A stretch of 24,449 bases of DNA from a virus, in IMG/VR virus record IMGVR_UViG_3300022928_000111, positions 1 through 24,449 of that record; one strand, given 5' to 3'. A program made the translations under genes and the position numbers. Under the pieces are notes generated by a model. The model saw only the letters and a program-made list of their open reading frames with translations, had not been told where the DNA came from and searched no databases. Shown here piece after piece: positions 1 through 8,001 of this stretch (its first letter is position 1; every line of letters starts with the position of its first letter).

Positions 1-731
1 ACAACTGTTTGATATCCTTGAAATAAACAATGATTAAATGTAACATTCTGTGCTTGGTTTACTACAAAACAATCAACAGTATCAACACTTGCATAAAATG
101 TCATGCCACTTATGTGAACATCACCTGGTAAACTTGCACCACTTGTACCTATGCTACCGTCTATTTGTTGTAGTGCATCTGCAGTCATTGCAACACAATC
201 AGGGCTTGCACTTGTACCTTTTATAATACTACTATCGTGTCCTTCACCTACAAGCATTGCGTAAGTAGGAATCTTAATTATATCTGTTACTATATAAGTA
301 CCTGCAGGAAAATATAATGCTCTGCGAATTTCTGTATTTGTTGCACGACTAAAAAGTTGAAATAACGCTCTATTAATGGCTGCAGTATCGTCAGTACTAC
401 CATCACCAGTAGCACCAAAATCTTTAACACTTGCAAAGTCATCAAACTTTTGTTGCATAGTACGTGTAACTGGATCATTAGCAGATACACCTGTTGTAGC
501 ATTGTAACCTGATGCTGCACCTTTGTATGTGTACGTATCAGCAGTGTCTAGTAAATCACTATTTGCAGTAAGTAATTCTATATTTTCTATTTGAGGAGCG
601 TCAGATCCTCCATTACCAATATAAAGTCTTCTTGTATCTACTGCTAGTCCTAACTCACCTACTGCTAACTGTGGTAAGTTTTCTGCAACACCCCTACGGT
701 GCTGAATTCTCGAGATTTGTACAATTGCCAC
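1..731 (-). CDS. Tail fibre/tail spike, N-terminal part (C-terminus outside window)
   Basis: A GTG start at 731, with AGGAG eight bases upstream, opens a frame that stays open to base 1, giving about 243 residues. The N-terminus (MAIVQISRIQHRRG, then LAVGELGLAVDTRRLYIGNG at about residues 23-42) resembles the small N-terminal attachment domain of Mtd-type tropism determinants and marine phage tail proteins. From about residue 100, SVKDFGATGDGSTDDTAAI followed by YFPAGTYIV is the opening of the pectate-lyase-superfamily right-handed beta helix typical of tail spikes. The likely role is host-surface recognition or glycan depolymerisation at the tail tip. Active-site residues would lie further along the helix, so enzymatic activity cannot be judged. 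A late promoter-like motif lies just upstream, which fits a virion gene. The GTG start is supported by the ribosome site and by the conserved N-terminal pattern. Confidence 0.85.
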   Translation of the reverse strand, partial: MAIVQISRIQHRRGVAENLPQLAVGELGLAVDTRRLYIGNGGSDAPQIENIELLTANSDLLDTADTYTYKGAASGYNATTGVSANDPVTRTMQQKFDDFASVKDFGATGDGSTDDTAAINRALFQLFSRATNTEIRRALYFPAGTYIVTDIIKIPTYAMLVGEGHDSSIIKGTSASPDCVAMTADALQQIDGSIGTSGASLPGDVHISGMTFYASVDTVDCFVVNQAQNVTFNHCLFQGYQTV

Positions 732-753
732 TGTTTATACTCCTAATTCTATA

Positions 754-764
754 GTGTATTTATC
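754..764 (-). promoter_or_regulatory. T4-like late promoter for the tail fibre gene
   Basis: On the minus strand GATAAATACACTATAG lies about 23 bases upstream of the GTG start at 731, in the short gap after the 178-aa gene. It matches the NATAAATA late-promoter octamer used by T4-type phages and shares its downstream bases with other copies in this window. Confidence 0.65.
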
Positions 765-780
765 CAGCTTGAGCCTACAT

Positions 781-1317
781 TTATTGCGCCATATCAAGCC
801 AAGGATCTTCATTCTTTTCCCACTTAAGGTTTGTGCCCATTCCTCCGTCCGATTCTTGGTTATTATGTACTCTCTTTCTTTCCAATTCTAAATATTCTTG
901 ATCAGTGTTTAAACTTAAAAATTGTGTAAACATATTATCGTGATTTAAGTCAATTGTACAAGTGCCATTGAATCCAAAATAATTTGTAATATGTTCATCA
1001 TTGTCAATTGTAATTATTTTAAGTTTTTTATGGTAAAAGGTATTATTCACCTCTAGTCCATCAAATTTTATTTTTGTAACTTGGACATACATATCTTCAA
1101 TGATGTCGCCATCTTTTACAATTGTATGTATCCTGTGGTTTTTTCCTGATGTAATTATTTTAATTTTTGTAGGCAACTCTATTAATGAACTATAATAAGG
1201 ATTTAGGTAGTCTATATCCTTTACAGTTTTTCCATTATCTATCTGAAGTTTAAAATAATCGTTACGACAACTTCCAAATTTAAACTCTATTTCTAATCTA
1301 CATGAATTAAACTTCAT
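781..1317 (-). CDS. Hypothetical protein, 178 aa
   Basis: I do not recognise this protein. It has many short hydrophobic stretches alternating with charged residues, which suggests a beta-rich fold. The C-terminal quarter is hydrophilic and acidic, ending in WEKNEDPWLDMAQ. There is no signal peptide, membrane segment or metal-binding motif. It starts with ATG at 1317, 11 bases inside the end of the upstream B12-binding radical SAM gene, so translation is probably coupled. The protein may therefore be a partner of that enzyme, for example a substrate or accessory subunit, but nothing in its own sequence shows this. The tail fibre promoter follows directly after its stop codon. Confidence 0.7.
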   Translation of the reverse strand: MKFNSCRLEIEFKFGSCRNDYFKLQIDNGKTVKDIDYLNPYYSSLIELPTKIKIITSGKNHRIHTIVKDGDIIEDMYVQVTKIKFDGLEVNNTFYHKKLKIITIDNDEHITNYFGFNGTCTIDLNHDNMFTQFLSLNTDQEYLELERKRVHNNQESDGGMGTNLKWEKNEDPWLDMAQ

Positions 1318-2764
1318 TATTCATCATCTTTTCTAGTAAGAAATGATTATTAAGTTGATCTCCTACAATATATCCAAGTTTTTTACTAAGATCAACTAAT
1401 TCTCTTGTCCAGCGAGCACGTTTTTCAGGTGTACTACCTACAGCAGGATTTTCCCAACCTTGGGGATGATGTGTAGTACGAACTAAACCTAAATTTTCCC
1501 AATTTTTTTCTAACCAGGTATTAGGAAATATACCTAGAGTGCCTCCCCATTGCAACGTAATATCCTTTTTATATTCTGTATGTGTACGCAACCAATTCTT
1601 TATAAATTCTATTTCATCGTCTGTTTCATCAATCCAACCTACGATATTAAGTAGACTCAAACGAATACTATATTTTTTTGCATATGCTAAATGGATGTCT
1701 ATGGCTTCATTACTAAACTTTTTTCCTAAAGCATAGCGAATCCTTTGATTTATATTTTCGATTCCTACAATAAGATTGTATCCACCACTTTCTTTAATTA
1801 ATTGCCATGTTCGTTCAGATGTTGAATTGTGTTCTCTGAAAATATAGTATCCAGACCAAGTAAACTTCTCTTTAGGATTTGCATTATTCCATTCAGCAAT
1901 CTGTGTAATAAATTGCTCAAATTCTTTCTGATTACCATTTGTGAGACTATCTTGAAACTTAAAATTTCTTATTCCATATTTTTTGTATTGGGCAATCATT
2001 TCATCAACAATATCATCAGCAGTTCGCCATGTAAAACTTGGCCAATTTGCTATGTAATCACAAAATTTACACCTTCTGACACAACCTCTACTCCCAATTA
2101 TAGGTAAAGCAGGAATACGATAAAGGTCCATATTGTATTGACTGTAATCTGGCATTGGAAACTTACGCATTTCTTCTAAGGTAAACTCACGCCATTCTAA
2201 ACTATTAATTCCGTAATAATCTCTACGTCCTTTTAAAAATTCATAAAGACTGTGTTCTGCATCGCCTCGTATATGATAATCTACAAACCCTACATCCTTT
2301 AGTGTATCAACAAATTCACTGGGTCCTGTAAATGTAGGTAAACATCCTGGTCCGCCAATTAATACAACTACAGTTGGGTCTATCTTTTTTACAAACCAAG
2401 TAAGCCATTTTGCACTTATTTGGTTAACATAACTAATTAAACTTATACCTACAAATTTAGGTTTAAAGCTCATGAGTTGAGTTGCCATATTATAAAATAT
2501 TGCATAAAGGTCGTCTGTTATTTCTGGTGCTAGGTATTCGTCATACATAAATGTCATAAAGTCTGCACTTAAAGTATGGTCATTTATATAGTTTACAACT
2601 TCATTATTTGCATCAGCTGCTAAACAACTAAACCCTGCTTTTTCTACGATAGGTTTTAGTACTGCAGGAGCCATAAGTGGCAACCCAGTTTCAGTATAAG
2701 GCACTGTGGTTATTACAACATCATATGAAATGTTATTGGGATTTTCAAAACATTTAAACTTCAT
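1307..2764 (-). CDS. B12-binding-domain radical SAM protein
   Basis: This 485-aa protein has a Rossmann-like cobalamin-binding-type domain (about residues 10-190, with FVGISLISY and VVVLIGGPG) followed by a radical SAM domain. The [4Fe-4S] cysteines sit in GCVRRCKFCDY (C228, C232, C235), a canonical CxxxCxxC. GIENINQRIRYALGKKF further on is typical of BchE/MiaB-like B12 radical SAM enzymes. The classical DxHxxG cobalamin-ligating motif is not apparent, which is common in this subclass. Such enzymes methylate or rearrange unreactive carbons; the substrate is unknown. I prefer the ATG at 2764 to the in-frame TTG at 2785 because it forms an 11-base overlap with the nuclease gene that is matched exactly at this gene's own downstream junction. 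Confidence 0.88.
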   Translation of the reverse strand: MKFKCFENPNNISYDVVITTVPYTETGLPLMAPAVLKPIVEKAGFSCLAADANNEVVNYINDHTLSADFMTFMYDEYLAPEITDDLYAIFYNMATQLMSFKPKFVGISLISYVNQISAKWLTWFVKKIDPTVVVLIGGPGCLPTFTGPSEFVDTLKDVGFVDYHIRGDAEHSLYEFLKGRRDYYGINSLEWREFTLEEMRKFPMPDYSQYNMDLYRIPALPIIGSRGCVRRCKFCDYIANWPSFTWRTADDIVDEMIAQYKKYGIRNFKFQDSLTNGNQKEFEQFITQIAEWNNANPKEKFTWSGYYIFREHNSTSERTWQLIKESGGYNLIVGIENINQRIRYALGKKFSNEAIDIHLAYAKKYSIRLSLLNIVGWIDETDDEIEFIKNWLRTHTEYKKDITLQWGGTLGIFPNTWLEKNWENLGLVRTTHHPQGWENPAVGSTPEKRARWTRELVDLSKKLGYIVGDQLNNHFLLEKMMNNEV

Positions 2765-3431
2765 AGTATTGAGATACCTTAGCAAACCAGATGTTACTAT
2801 AGTGATCGAATGCTTTGCCTTCTAATATCCATTCCTGATATTGATAGTCCTTACTACACATTAATATAACACCTTTGTTTATTTTTGTATCAAACATGTT
2901 ATTATGTGCATGTGCGTAAGCACATAGTTGTAAGAAGTAATCTTCAATCCAATCTGTACGTTTAGGTTTATTAGTTTGCTTAAAATCCATTATAGCAGGA
3001 ACACCATTATATAAACCAACTAAATCCGTTGTGCCTGCATAAAGTCCACTGTAATATAATGGAACTTCTGTACCCCAATATTCATCTGCATTTTTTAAAC
3101 CATGTTCTAGTATAAGACTTGCCATACGATGACTTTGTTGACTATAAGGATTAGTGCCAGGCTCTCCCATAATTCCAGACTCTACATAATCTTCAAGCCA
3201 CTTATGCATACGTGTACCTCTGCCTGCTGCTTCAGTCACAATCTCTTGTGCTTTTGCTTCACCTACACGTTTCTTCCAATTACGTAATGCTTGTTTCTTT
3301 TCTTCGGATTTTGTTTTATCTAGGATTGTTGTAACACTAGGTACTGCTGAACCATCTGGTGTAGCATAATGTCTTTTACCGTCAACAGTTTTTCTCTTTA
3401 TAGGAGTATAGTCATATTTGTTTGTAATCAT
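2754..3431 (-). CDS. PD-(D/E)XK exonuclease (RecB/Cas4-like)
   Basis: The 225 residues carry the ordered motifs of the RecB-type nuclease fold: GTRMHKWLE (about 72-80), E122 in TEVPLYY, D136 in GTTDLVGLYNG, the catalytic DFKQTNK (D149, K151), and the QLCAYAHAHN helix (about 168-177) that corresponds to the QxxxY motif. This is a metal-dependent DNA exonuclease family frequent in marine T4-like phages, where it is thought to act in recombination or host-DNA degradation. No Cas4-type iron-sulphur cysteine set is visible. The gene has its own sigma70-type promoter, whose position puts the transcript start at or within a few bases of the ATG. It overlaps the B12 radical SAM gene downstream by 11 bases. 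Confidence 0.85.
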   Translation of the reverse strand: MITNKYDYTPIKRKTVDGKRHYATPDGSAVPSVTTILDKTKSEEKKQALRNWKKRVGEAKAQEIVTEAAGRGTRMHKWLEDYVESGIMGEPGTNPYSQQSHRMASLILEHGLKNADEYWGTEVPLYYSGLYAGTTDLVGLYNGVPAIMDFKQTNKPKRTDWIEDYFLQLCAYAHAHNNMFDTKINKGVILMCSKDYQYQEWILEGKAFDHYSNIWFAKVSQYYEV

Positions 3432-3436
3432 AATGT

Positions 3437-3465
3437 ATTATAACATAGAAAATAATAAGTTTCAA
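3437..3465 (-). promoter_or_regulatory. Sigma70-type promoter (TTGAAA-N17-TATAAT)
   Basis: On the minus strand TTGAAA (3460-3465) and TATAAT (3437-3442) are separated by exactly 17 bases, a near-consensus host vegetative promoter. Only five bases (ACATT) separate the -10 hexamer from the ATG at 3431, so the message would be leaderless or nearly so. It probably gives early expression of the nuclease, B12 radical SAM and 178-aa genes. Confidence 0.7.
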
Positions 3466-3468
3466 TAT

Positions 3469-4533
3469 CTACTTTTTGTAACTTACGTCTATGTTTACTT
3501 CTCCTATATGGTTTATTTTTCCACATTGTAATCCACAACGTTGCATTCTATATTGATTTGTCCAACTGTCTTGCAAAACCTCAAACCAAGGCCCATGAAC
3601 AATATTACTTATACTATTATACTTACAATTCATGTCTTTATCAGTAAACATTTGCATGAAGTTAAGCAAGGTTTGTCTATCTTTTGTTCTTGATGATTCA
3701 ACACCATATAATCTATCTGCTAACCATGCACAAGGCCATACAATACCATTCATATCAATATATAGATTGTTGGCATGCATGTGAAAACAAGTTATTTCTG
3801 TATTCATTACATAAGTTGGTATATCTATATTAGCAAAAGCATTCATTGCATTGTTAATATATCTGGTATCTGTTGGTGGATATAACGTATATTCTTTTTT
3901 ACCTTGTTTGTTAAGAACATCTAAACTATCTACTAATACATGAGATTTATTTAAAAATCTACTTGTTTTTTTAACATTGAAACTATTAAAACCTAATTCT
4001 TTACTAACTTGCCTTGCAGTTTCTACTTGATGTTGATTATGTCTAAAAACTATAAAATCCCATTCTGCAATACCACCTTCATTAATAAATGCAGTTGCAT
4101 TTTCAATTACAGTACTAAACTTTACATGCCTTCTATATATATGATTTGTATCTTCTAATCCATCTATTCCAAATGCTATAAAATTAACAATTTTTGCTAG
4201 ATTTTTATATAGAATTGATTTTCGTAGTCCGCCATTGGTATGAATACCTAATTTAATATTTGGATTACAGTCTCTTATGTATTCACAAATAGGTAAAATA
4301 TCTGGTGCAGTCATTGGATCTCCATATGTACCACACAAATAAAATACTTTTAGATGTTGTAAAACTTCTAACGGAAAACAATGTATAAACTCACTGTAAG
4401 AATAACTAGTCAAAGGCAAATCTTCAACTGTTTTGCCTCCAAAAACATTTCTTGGACATTGAGGACAAGCGGCATTACATAGAGAACTTATTTCTAATTC
4501 AACACCAGTAAGATTTTTCCAAAGATAACGCAT
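3469..4533 (-). CDS. Radical SAM protein with SPASM-like C-terminal cysteines
   Basis: The 354-aa protein begins close to its catalytic motif: EISSLCNAACPQCPRN has C19, C23 and C26 as CxxxCxxC. The next strand, YLCGTYGDPMTAPDI, is the SAM-contacting GGEP-like motif. Further cysteines (CFHMHANNLYIDMNGIVWPC in the last third and RCGLQC near the end) form a SPASM/twitch-like set able to hold an auxiliary iron-sulphur cluster, as in peptide-modifying and dehydrogenating radical SAM enzymes. Substrate unknown. It starts with ATG at 4533 after a 44-base gap with no clear consensus promoter, and is followed by the sigma70 promoter of the nuclease gene. It is a distant relative of the other radical SAM proteins in the window, not a recent duplicate. 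Confidence 0.88.
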   Translation of the reverse strand: MRYLWKNLTGVELEISSLCNAACPQCPRNVFGGKTVEDLPLTSYSYSEFIHCFPLEVLQHLKVFYLCGTYGDPMTAPDILPICEYIRDCNPNIKLGIHTNGGLRKSILYKNLAKIVNFIAFGIDGLEDTNHIYRRHVKFSTVIENATAFINEGGIAEWDFIVFRHNQHQVETARQVSKELGFNSFNVKKTSRFLNKSHVLVDSLDVLNKQGKKEYTLYPPTDTRYINNAMNAFANIDIPTYVMNTEITCFHMHANNLYIDMNGIVWPCAWLADRLYGVESSRTKDRQTLLNFMQMFTDKDMNCKYNSISNIVHGPWFEVLQDSWTNQYRMQRCGLQCGKINHIGEVNIDVSYKK

Positions 4534-4577
4534 TATTTTATTTTAACACTATATGTTTGAAAAGTATATATTTTATT

Positions 4578-4937
4578 TTACCAGGTAATATACCAATAAA
4601 AATATGTTCCTGAACTACTCTTGCGAGCAATGGTATACCCTTTGCTTTCGAAATGTGCAATAACCTCATTCATTTGTTCTGTCTTAACAGTATCTGTGAT
4701 TGTTCCTTGATATGCTTTGTAATAATTTTGACCGTCTGTATCGTTGTCAGTCATTGGAGAACCAGTAATAGTTGTTCCCTGAATAGTAACTGTACTTGTA
4801 TCACTGATAGTAGCAGCAAAAGTATTACTAGCAATTGCATCTAAAACTGCTACTTCCATAATTGCTATCTGTTGTACAAGTGTATTGTTACCTTGTGCTC
4901 TTTCTCTTGCTTGTGAGCCTGTAGGAAAAACTGCCAT
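4578..4937 (-). CDS. Small conserved marine-phage protein, 119 aa
   Basis: The protein opens with MAVFPTGSQARERAQGNN, then a helical stretch rich in Ala and Val, a Thr/Ser-rich beta region (about residues 42-60), and the ending FESKGYTIARKSSSGTYFYWYITW. I recall small proteins of this plan, with a conserved TGSQAR start and an aromatic beta-hairpin end, in T4-like cyanophages among structural genes, but they have no assigned function. It starts with ATG at 4937, whose A overlaps the last base of the stop of the 510-aa gene (TAATG), so the two are translationally coupled. It is probably a virion component; that is inferred from context only. Confidence 0.75.
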   Translation of the reverse strand: MAVFPTGSQARERAQGNNTLVQQIAIMEVAVLDAIASNTFAATISDTSTVTIQGTTITGSPMTDNDTDGQNYYKAYQGTITDTVKTEQMNEVIAHFESKGYTIARKSSSGTYFYWYITW

Positions 4938-6469
4938 TAGTTTCCACCTTTAAACTTTTTAAATTTTATTCTTTGTATAATTTTACGAATTTCATCTGTG
5001 TTAGTTGTGCGTTTGTTTGCGTACTTACCTATAATAGCATCTGTACTCATACCAGCATCTATATCTTTTTCTATCTTGTCTTCCATGCCTTCAGTAATAT
5101 CTTCTTTTGCTAACTTAGTTGCAGTTGCATACATTACTGCTTTAGCTTCATCACCGTAACGATCTTTAAAATCACCTTTGGCTTTCTTCATACCTTTAAC
5201 AATACGTTCTTTTTCTTTTTCTTCACCTTTTGTTAAAGATCTTTCTTTCATTTTCTTTTTGCTTGGCTTGTATCCACTTGCAAAAGCCGCCTTACGTTGT
5301 GCATCACTTGCAAAACCTTCAGTTGCATTGCTACCCATTCTTTTACCTTGTGTAGCACTTGTGTTTGCAGGAAACTTTCCTTCAACTTCAGCTTCTAATT
5401 TTTTGTAGTACTTGTTAGAAATCATGTCACGTAGTTTTTGTTGTTCAGGCATGATACTGCCTTGCATACTATGTAAGCCATTAATACCACGTATAATCAT
5501 TGCTTCTGAATCGTTGCCGTAAAGAGTTACAAGCATCTCTGCAACTTCACCGTGTTGATTTTGATCTTCAAGTTCTTTTATTTTTGCATAAAACTTTTTC
5601 AAATCATAATCAAATTCACTTGTTGGAATTGCCGCCTCTTCAACACCTTCTGGTATTATGTTGTAGGCTCTACGTATTGCACCTGACATACGTGTATTTG
5701 CATCAAAAATTGTTTGTAGTTGATCAGTTAAGTCACCGTTGTCAAGATCGGCTAATTTTATAATCTCGTTCTCAAGCATACGACGTGCTTCGCTTAATAC
5801 TCTTAACTGTGCTTTGGCTTTGTCTGCACTATAAGGCTTACCCTTTACAGTTGTTTCTGCTTCTGATACTGTAGCATCTTCCATCTTTACTTGATCCATA
5901 GCAAAGTCTGCAACTCTCATCATACCTGCTTTTGTTTGCATCATACGTTCTAATTTTTCTTTGTTAGCATCATTGACTGCATCATATACTTTTGTTATAG
6001 CACTTGCAGTAAACAAGTCTACTTTCATTTGTCCGTCTGTAAAATTTACTGGCATGTTTTGTTTATTATCTACAATTGCTCTTAGGGTATCTATTGCACC
6101 TTCGGTTACAATACTCTCTACAAATTCTCTAGTTTTCACTGCTTTTCTCGCCATTTGTGCTATACGTTCATCAGGTGGTGTTTGGTTACTGGGCTTAGTA
6201 TTATCTACTGCTTCGTCATCTCCATCTGCACTTAAAAATGTTATACTGTCTTTGTCAAACTTAGCAATTACATTTGCTAATTGTGGATTAGTATCATAGA
6301 CTGTTTTGAAGCCTTCGTAATCCATCATGATGCCTGCGTTCTTTAACATCTGTAGAAAGCCGTTCATGCTTAATTTACCCTGCTGGTTTCTAGATCCAGC
6401 TTTGGTTTGAGCCAGCATTGCTGCACTCATTATCGCATCTACTGCACTATCTACTTCAAAAAAACGCAT
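4937..6469 (-). CDS. Putative virion structural/internal protein, 510 aa
   Basis: A long, largely helical, charged protein without membrane segments or enzymatic motifs. The N-terminal third contains ESIVTEGAIDT (118-128), also present in almost the same form in the 271-aa protein nearby. The last third is very lysine-rich (KPSKKKMKERSLTKGEEKE) and then has DRYGDEAKAVMYATATKLAKE, a YG...VMYATATK module I recall from the C-termini of several marine T4-like virion proteins. DITEGMED after it fits the (L/I)xE-G/A pattern cut by T4-type prohead proteases. It lies in a coupled block with the 166-, 58- and 271-aa genes. The size, helical content and context suggest a head-internal or scaffold-like protein, but this is an inference. 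Confidence 0.72.
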   Translation of the reverse strand: MRFFEVDSAVDAIMSAAMLAQTKAGSRNQQGKLSMNGFLQMLKNAGIMMDYEGFKTVYDTNPQLANVIAKFDKDSITFLSADGDDEAVDNTKPSNQTPPDERIAQMARKAVKTREFVESIVTEGAIDTLRAIVDNKQNMPVNFTDGQMKVDLFTASAITKVYDAVNDANKEKLERMMQTKAGMMRVADFAMDQVKMEDATVSEAETTVKGKPYSADKAKAQLRVLSEARRMLENEIIKLADLDNGDLTDQLQTIFDANTRMSGAIRRAYNIIPEGVEEAAIPTSEFDYDLKKFYAKIKELEDQNQHGEVAEMLVTLYGNDSEAMIIRGINGLHSMQGSIMPEQQKLRDMISNKYYKKLEAEVEGKFPANTSATQGKRMGSNATEGFASDAQRKAAFASGYKPSKKKMKERSLTKGEEKEKERIVKGMKKAKGDFKDRYGDEAKAVMYATATKLAKEDITEGMEDKIEKDIDAGMSTDAIIGKYANKRTTNTDEIRKIIQRIKFKKFKGGN

Positions 6470-6470
6470 A

Positions 6471-6971
6471 TTAGTTTTTAAATCCCATCACGCCGCCTGT
6501 ACGTCCTATAAGTGACTTGAACTCATCAAGTTCTTGTTCTTCAGTTTTTGATTCTGAATCTTCAAAATTAAACATAGCATTGTCTATATTAGGAATACTT
6601 GCCTTAATATTAGCCTTAATTGCTTCTATTTGTTGACCAATTTCAGCAGGAATAGGAACGCCCGGTGAGCTTGGGCTACTAGGAACATCGCGATCAGCTT
6701 GTTGATCTGCTGCCTTTTTGTATAGATCTCTAATTGCAAAAAGATCTTTACTAATCTTGTCTGCATAGTCAGCAAAATCGTCGCCATATAATCCATCTTG
6801 TATATTATCGTATAGAAATCCTATATCTTCCATGTTATCGTAATTAAATCCATCTGAAGGTATTTCCTCAATTGCAGTGGTTAAATTATCAGGTTTCTTT
6901 ATTTTAGGTTTACGTTTTTCGCTAATAGCATCTAAACGATCTTGTAGTTCTCGAATATTTAATTCTTTCAT
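6471..6971 (-). CDS. Hypothetical acidic protein with RELQDRLDAIS N-terminus, 166 aa
   Basis: An acidic, soluble protein. Residues 7-17 are RELQDRLDAIS, followed by a lysine-rich linker (EKRKPKIKK), a helical middle section, a Pro/Ser-rich hinge (VPSSPSSPGVPIP, about residue 95) and an acidic C-terminal helix ending GVMGFKN. The same N-terminal segment occurs in the 58-aa protein encoded immediately upstream, so the two probably share an ancestor or a docking site. It starts with ATG at 6971, one base beyond the stop of the 58-aa gene, and ends one base before the start of the 510-aa gene, so it sits in the coupled block. No function is known to me; a head or scaffold role is a guess from context. 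Confidence 0.7.
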   Translation of the reverse strand: MKELNIRELQDRLDAISEKRKPKIKKPDNLTTAIEEIPSDGFNYDNMEDIGFLYDNIQDGLYGDDFADYADKISKDLFAIRDLYKKAADQQADRDVPSSPSSPGVPIPAEIGQQIEAIKANIKASIPNIDNAMFNFEDSESKTEEQELDEFKSLIGRTGGVMGFKN

Positions 6972-6972
6972 T

Positions 6973-7149
6973 TTACTTAATTCCTAAAACTTGACTTGTA
7001 CCTTCTGCTTCAGGTTGTGCAAGCTCTACTTGTTCTACTTCCGGAGCAGCTTCCGGAGTTATTGCTTCTGCTTTTGTTTCTTCAACTTTATTATTGCTAA
7101 TAGCATCTAGTCTATCCTGAAGTTTTCTCATGTCTATTGGTGTATACAT
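6973..7149 (-). CDS. Short protein sharing the LQDRLDAIS N-terminus, 58 aa
   Basis: The ATG at 7149 opens a 58-codon frame ending in TAA at 6973. It fills the gap between two coupled genes exactly: its ATG overlaps the stop of the 271-aa gene (TAATG), and the next gene begins just after its stop. Residues 7-18 (MRKLQDRLDAIS) match residues 7-17 of the 166-aa protein downstream. The rest is a Glu/Ala/Pro-rich linker (TPEAAPEVEQVELAQPEAEG) and a short end, QVLGIK, that resembles the GVMGFKN end of the longer relative. It looks like a minimal version of that protein with the central domain missing. The perfect operon fit and the shared motif support it as a real gene. Confidence 0.75.
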   Translation of the reverse strand: MYTPIDMRKLQDRLDAISNNKVEETKAEAITPEAAPEVEQVELAQPEAEGTSQVLGIK

Positions 7150-7964
7150 TATGCCCTCTTTTCTCTGCCAACTTCTGCTTCTTCGCCACCCATTGCAGCA
7201 TCTGCTGCGGCAAAGTCGTCATCAGCTTCTTGGTCAACTGTAGGTTCCATTTCTGGCTCATCTGCCATTACTTCATCACCCATTGGATCTGCAGGTTGAT
7301 CACCTACTAGAATTCTTGTTGCATTTTCTGCAGTAGCTCTGTCTGCTTTCATAATTGAAAGTGTGCTTTCTAATGCTGAAGTCATTTGCTGAACAAAATT
7401 ATCTGCTACGTCACTACCCATTTCGTCACGTACTTTGTCAGCAACCGGTGCTAAATCTTCATTAGCCATTTCACTTATGTCTTTAATCATCTGGTCATAC
7501 TTATCGACCATACTCTTGGCTGCCATAACTAATTCACTAGTTTCAACTGCACCTTCTTTAACAATACTTTCGCTTGCTTGTTTCTTTTCCTGACTTGTAT
7601 CACCTGTAACTTTATAAGTTTTACCACCGACTGTAAATTCAGTTTTTCCTGCTGCAATTGCTTTACGTCTAGCATCAATAAATTCATTGCCTTCTTCAAC
7701 ATCTTCTTCATCTACCATACGTTCTGCTAGATGCTTTGTCAGTGCTTCAAGTGCAAGTTTCATTTCGTAGTACTTTGTACGTTTCTGTGCTTGACTACCA
7801 AGTTGGCTTTCATACAAACTCATCTGTGTAGATAAATTTTTATGTAAACGCTTTGCTTTTGATTCAGTTATATTTTCTAAGTCCAATGAATAACCAAATA
7901 CACGCTTTGCTATTTTGCTTACCTTTTGTGCGTTTGGTGCTGGAACGAGTTCGTCTAGGTTCAT
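7149..7964 (-). CDS. Putative virion/prohead-associated protein, 271 aa
   Basis: The N-terminus MNLDELVPAPNAQKVSKIA, followed by RVFGY, is a signature I recall from conserved structural proteins of T4-like cyanophages. A helical region follows, then EFIDARRKAIAAGKTEFTVG and GKTYKVTG (about 94-121), then ESIVKEGAVET (132-142), nearly the same as in the 510-aa protein. A helical segment leads to a strongly acidic tail (about 220-265). The long acidic helical character resembles scaffold or prohead-core proteins, but I cannot assign it firmly. The start is well supported: AAAGGA lies seven bases before the ATG, and a late promoter (AATAAATACAGTAT) lies about 30 bases upstream. It heads the coupled block 7964-4578. 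Confidence 0.75.
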   Translation of the reverse strand: MNLDELVPAPNAQKVSKIAKRVFGYSLDLENITESKAKRLHKNLSTQMSLYESQLGSQAQKRTKYYEMKLALEALTKHLAERMVDEEDVEEGNEFIDARRKAIAAGKTEFTVGGKTYKVTGDTSQEKKQASESIVKEGAVETSELVMAAKSMVDKYDQMIKDISEMANEDLAPVADKVRDEMGSDVADNFVQQMTSALESTLSIMKADRATAENATRILVGDQPADPMGDEVMADEPEMEPTVDQEADDDFAAADAAMGGEEAEVGREKRA

Positions 7965-7990
7965 GGGTCAATCCTTTAATTCTTTTAATA

Positions 7991-8001
7991 CTGTATTTAT
8001 T
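7991..8001 (-). promoter_or_regulatory. T4-like late promoter for the 271-aa gene block
   Basis: The minus strand reads AATAAATACAGTATTAAAAG, overlapping the stop codon of the 142-aa gene. The octamer plus CAGTAT extension matches the copies at 9155 and 24365. A normal leader of about 25 bases with a good ribosome site follows. Confidence 0.7.

Noticed and set aside
1539-2107. Plus-strand open frames across the B12 radical SAM gene
   Set aside because: They are antisense to a gene with clear catalytic motifs, have no ribosome site and no recognisable protein features.
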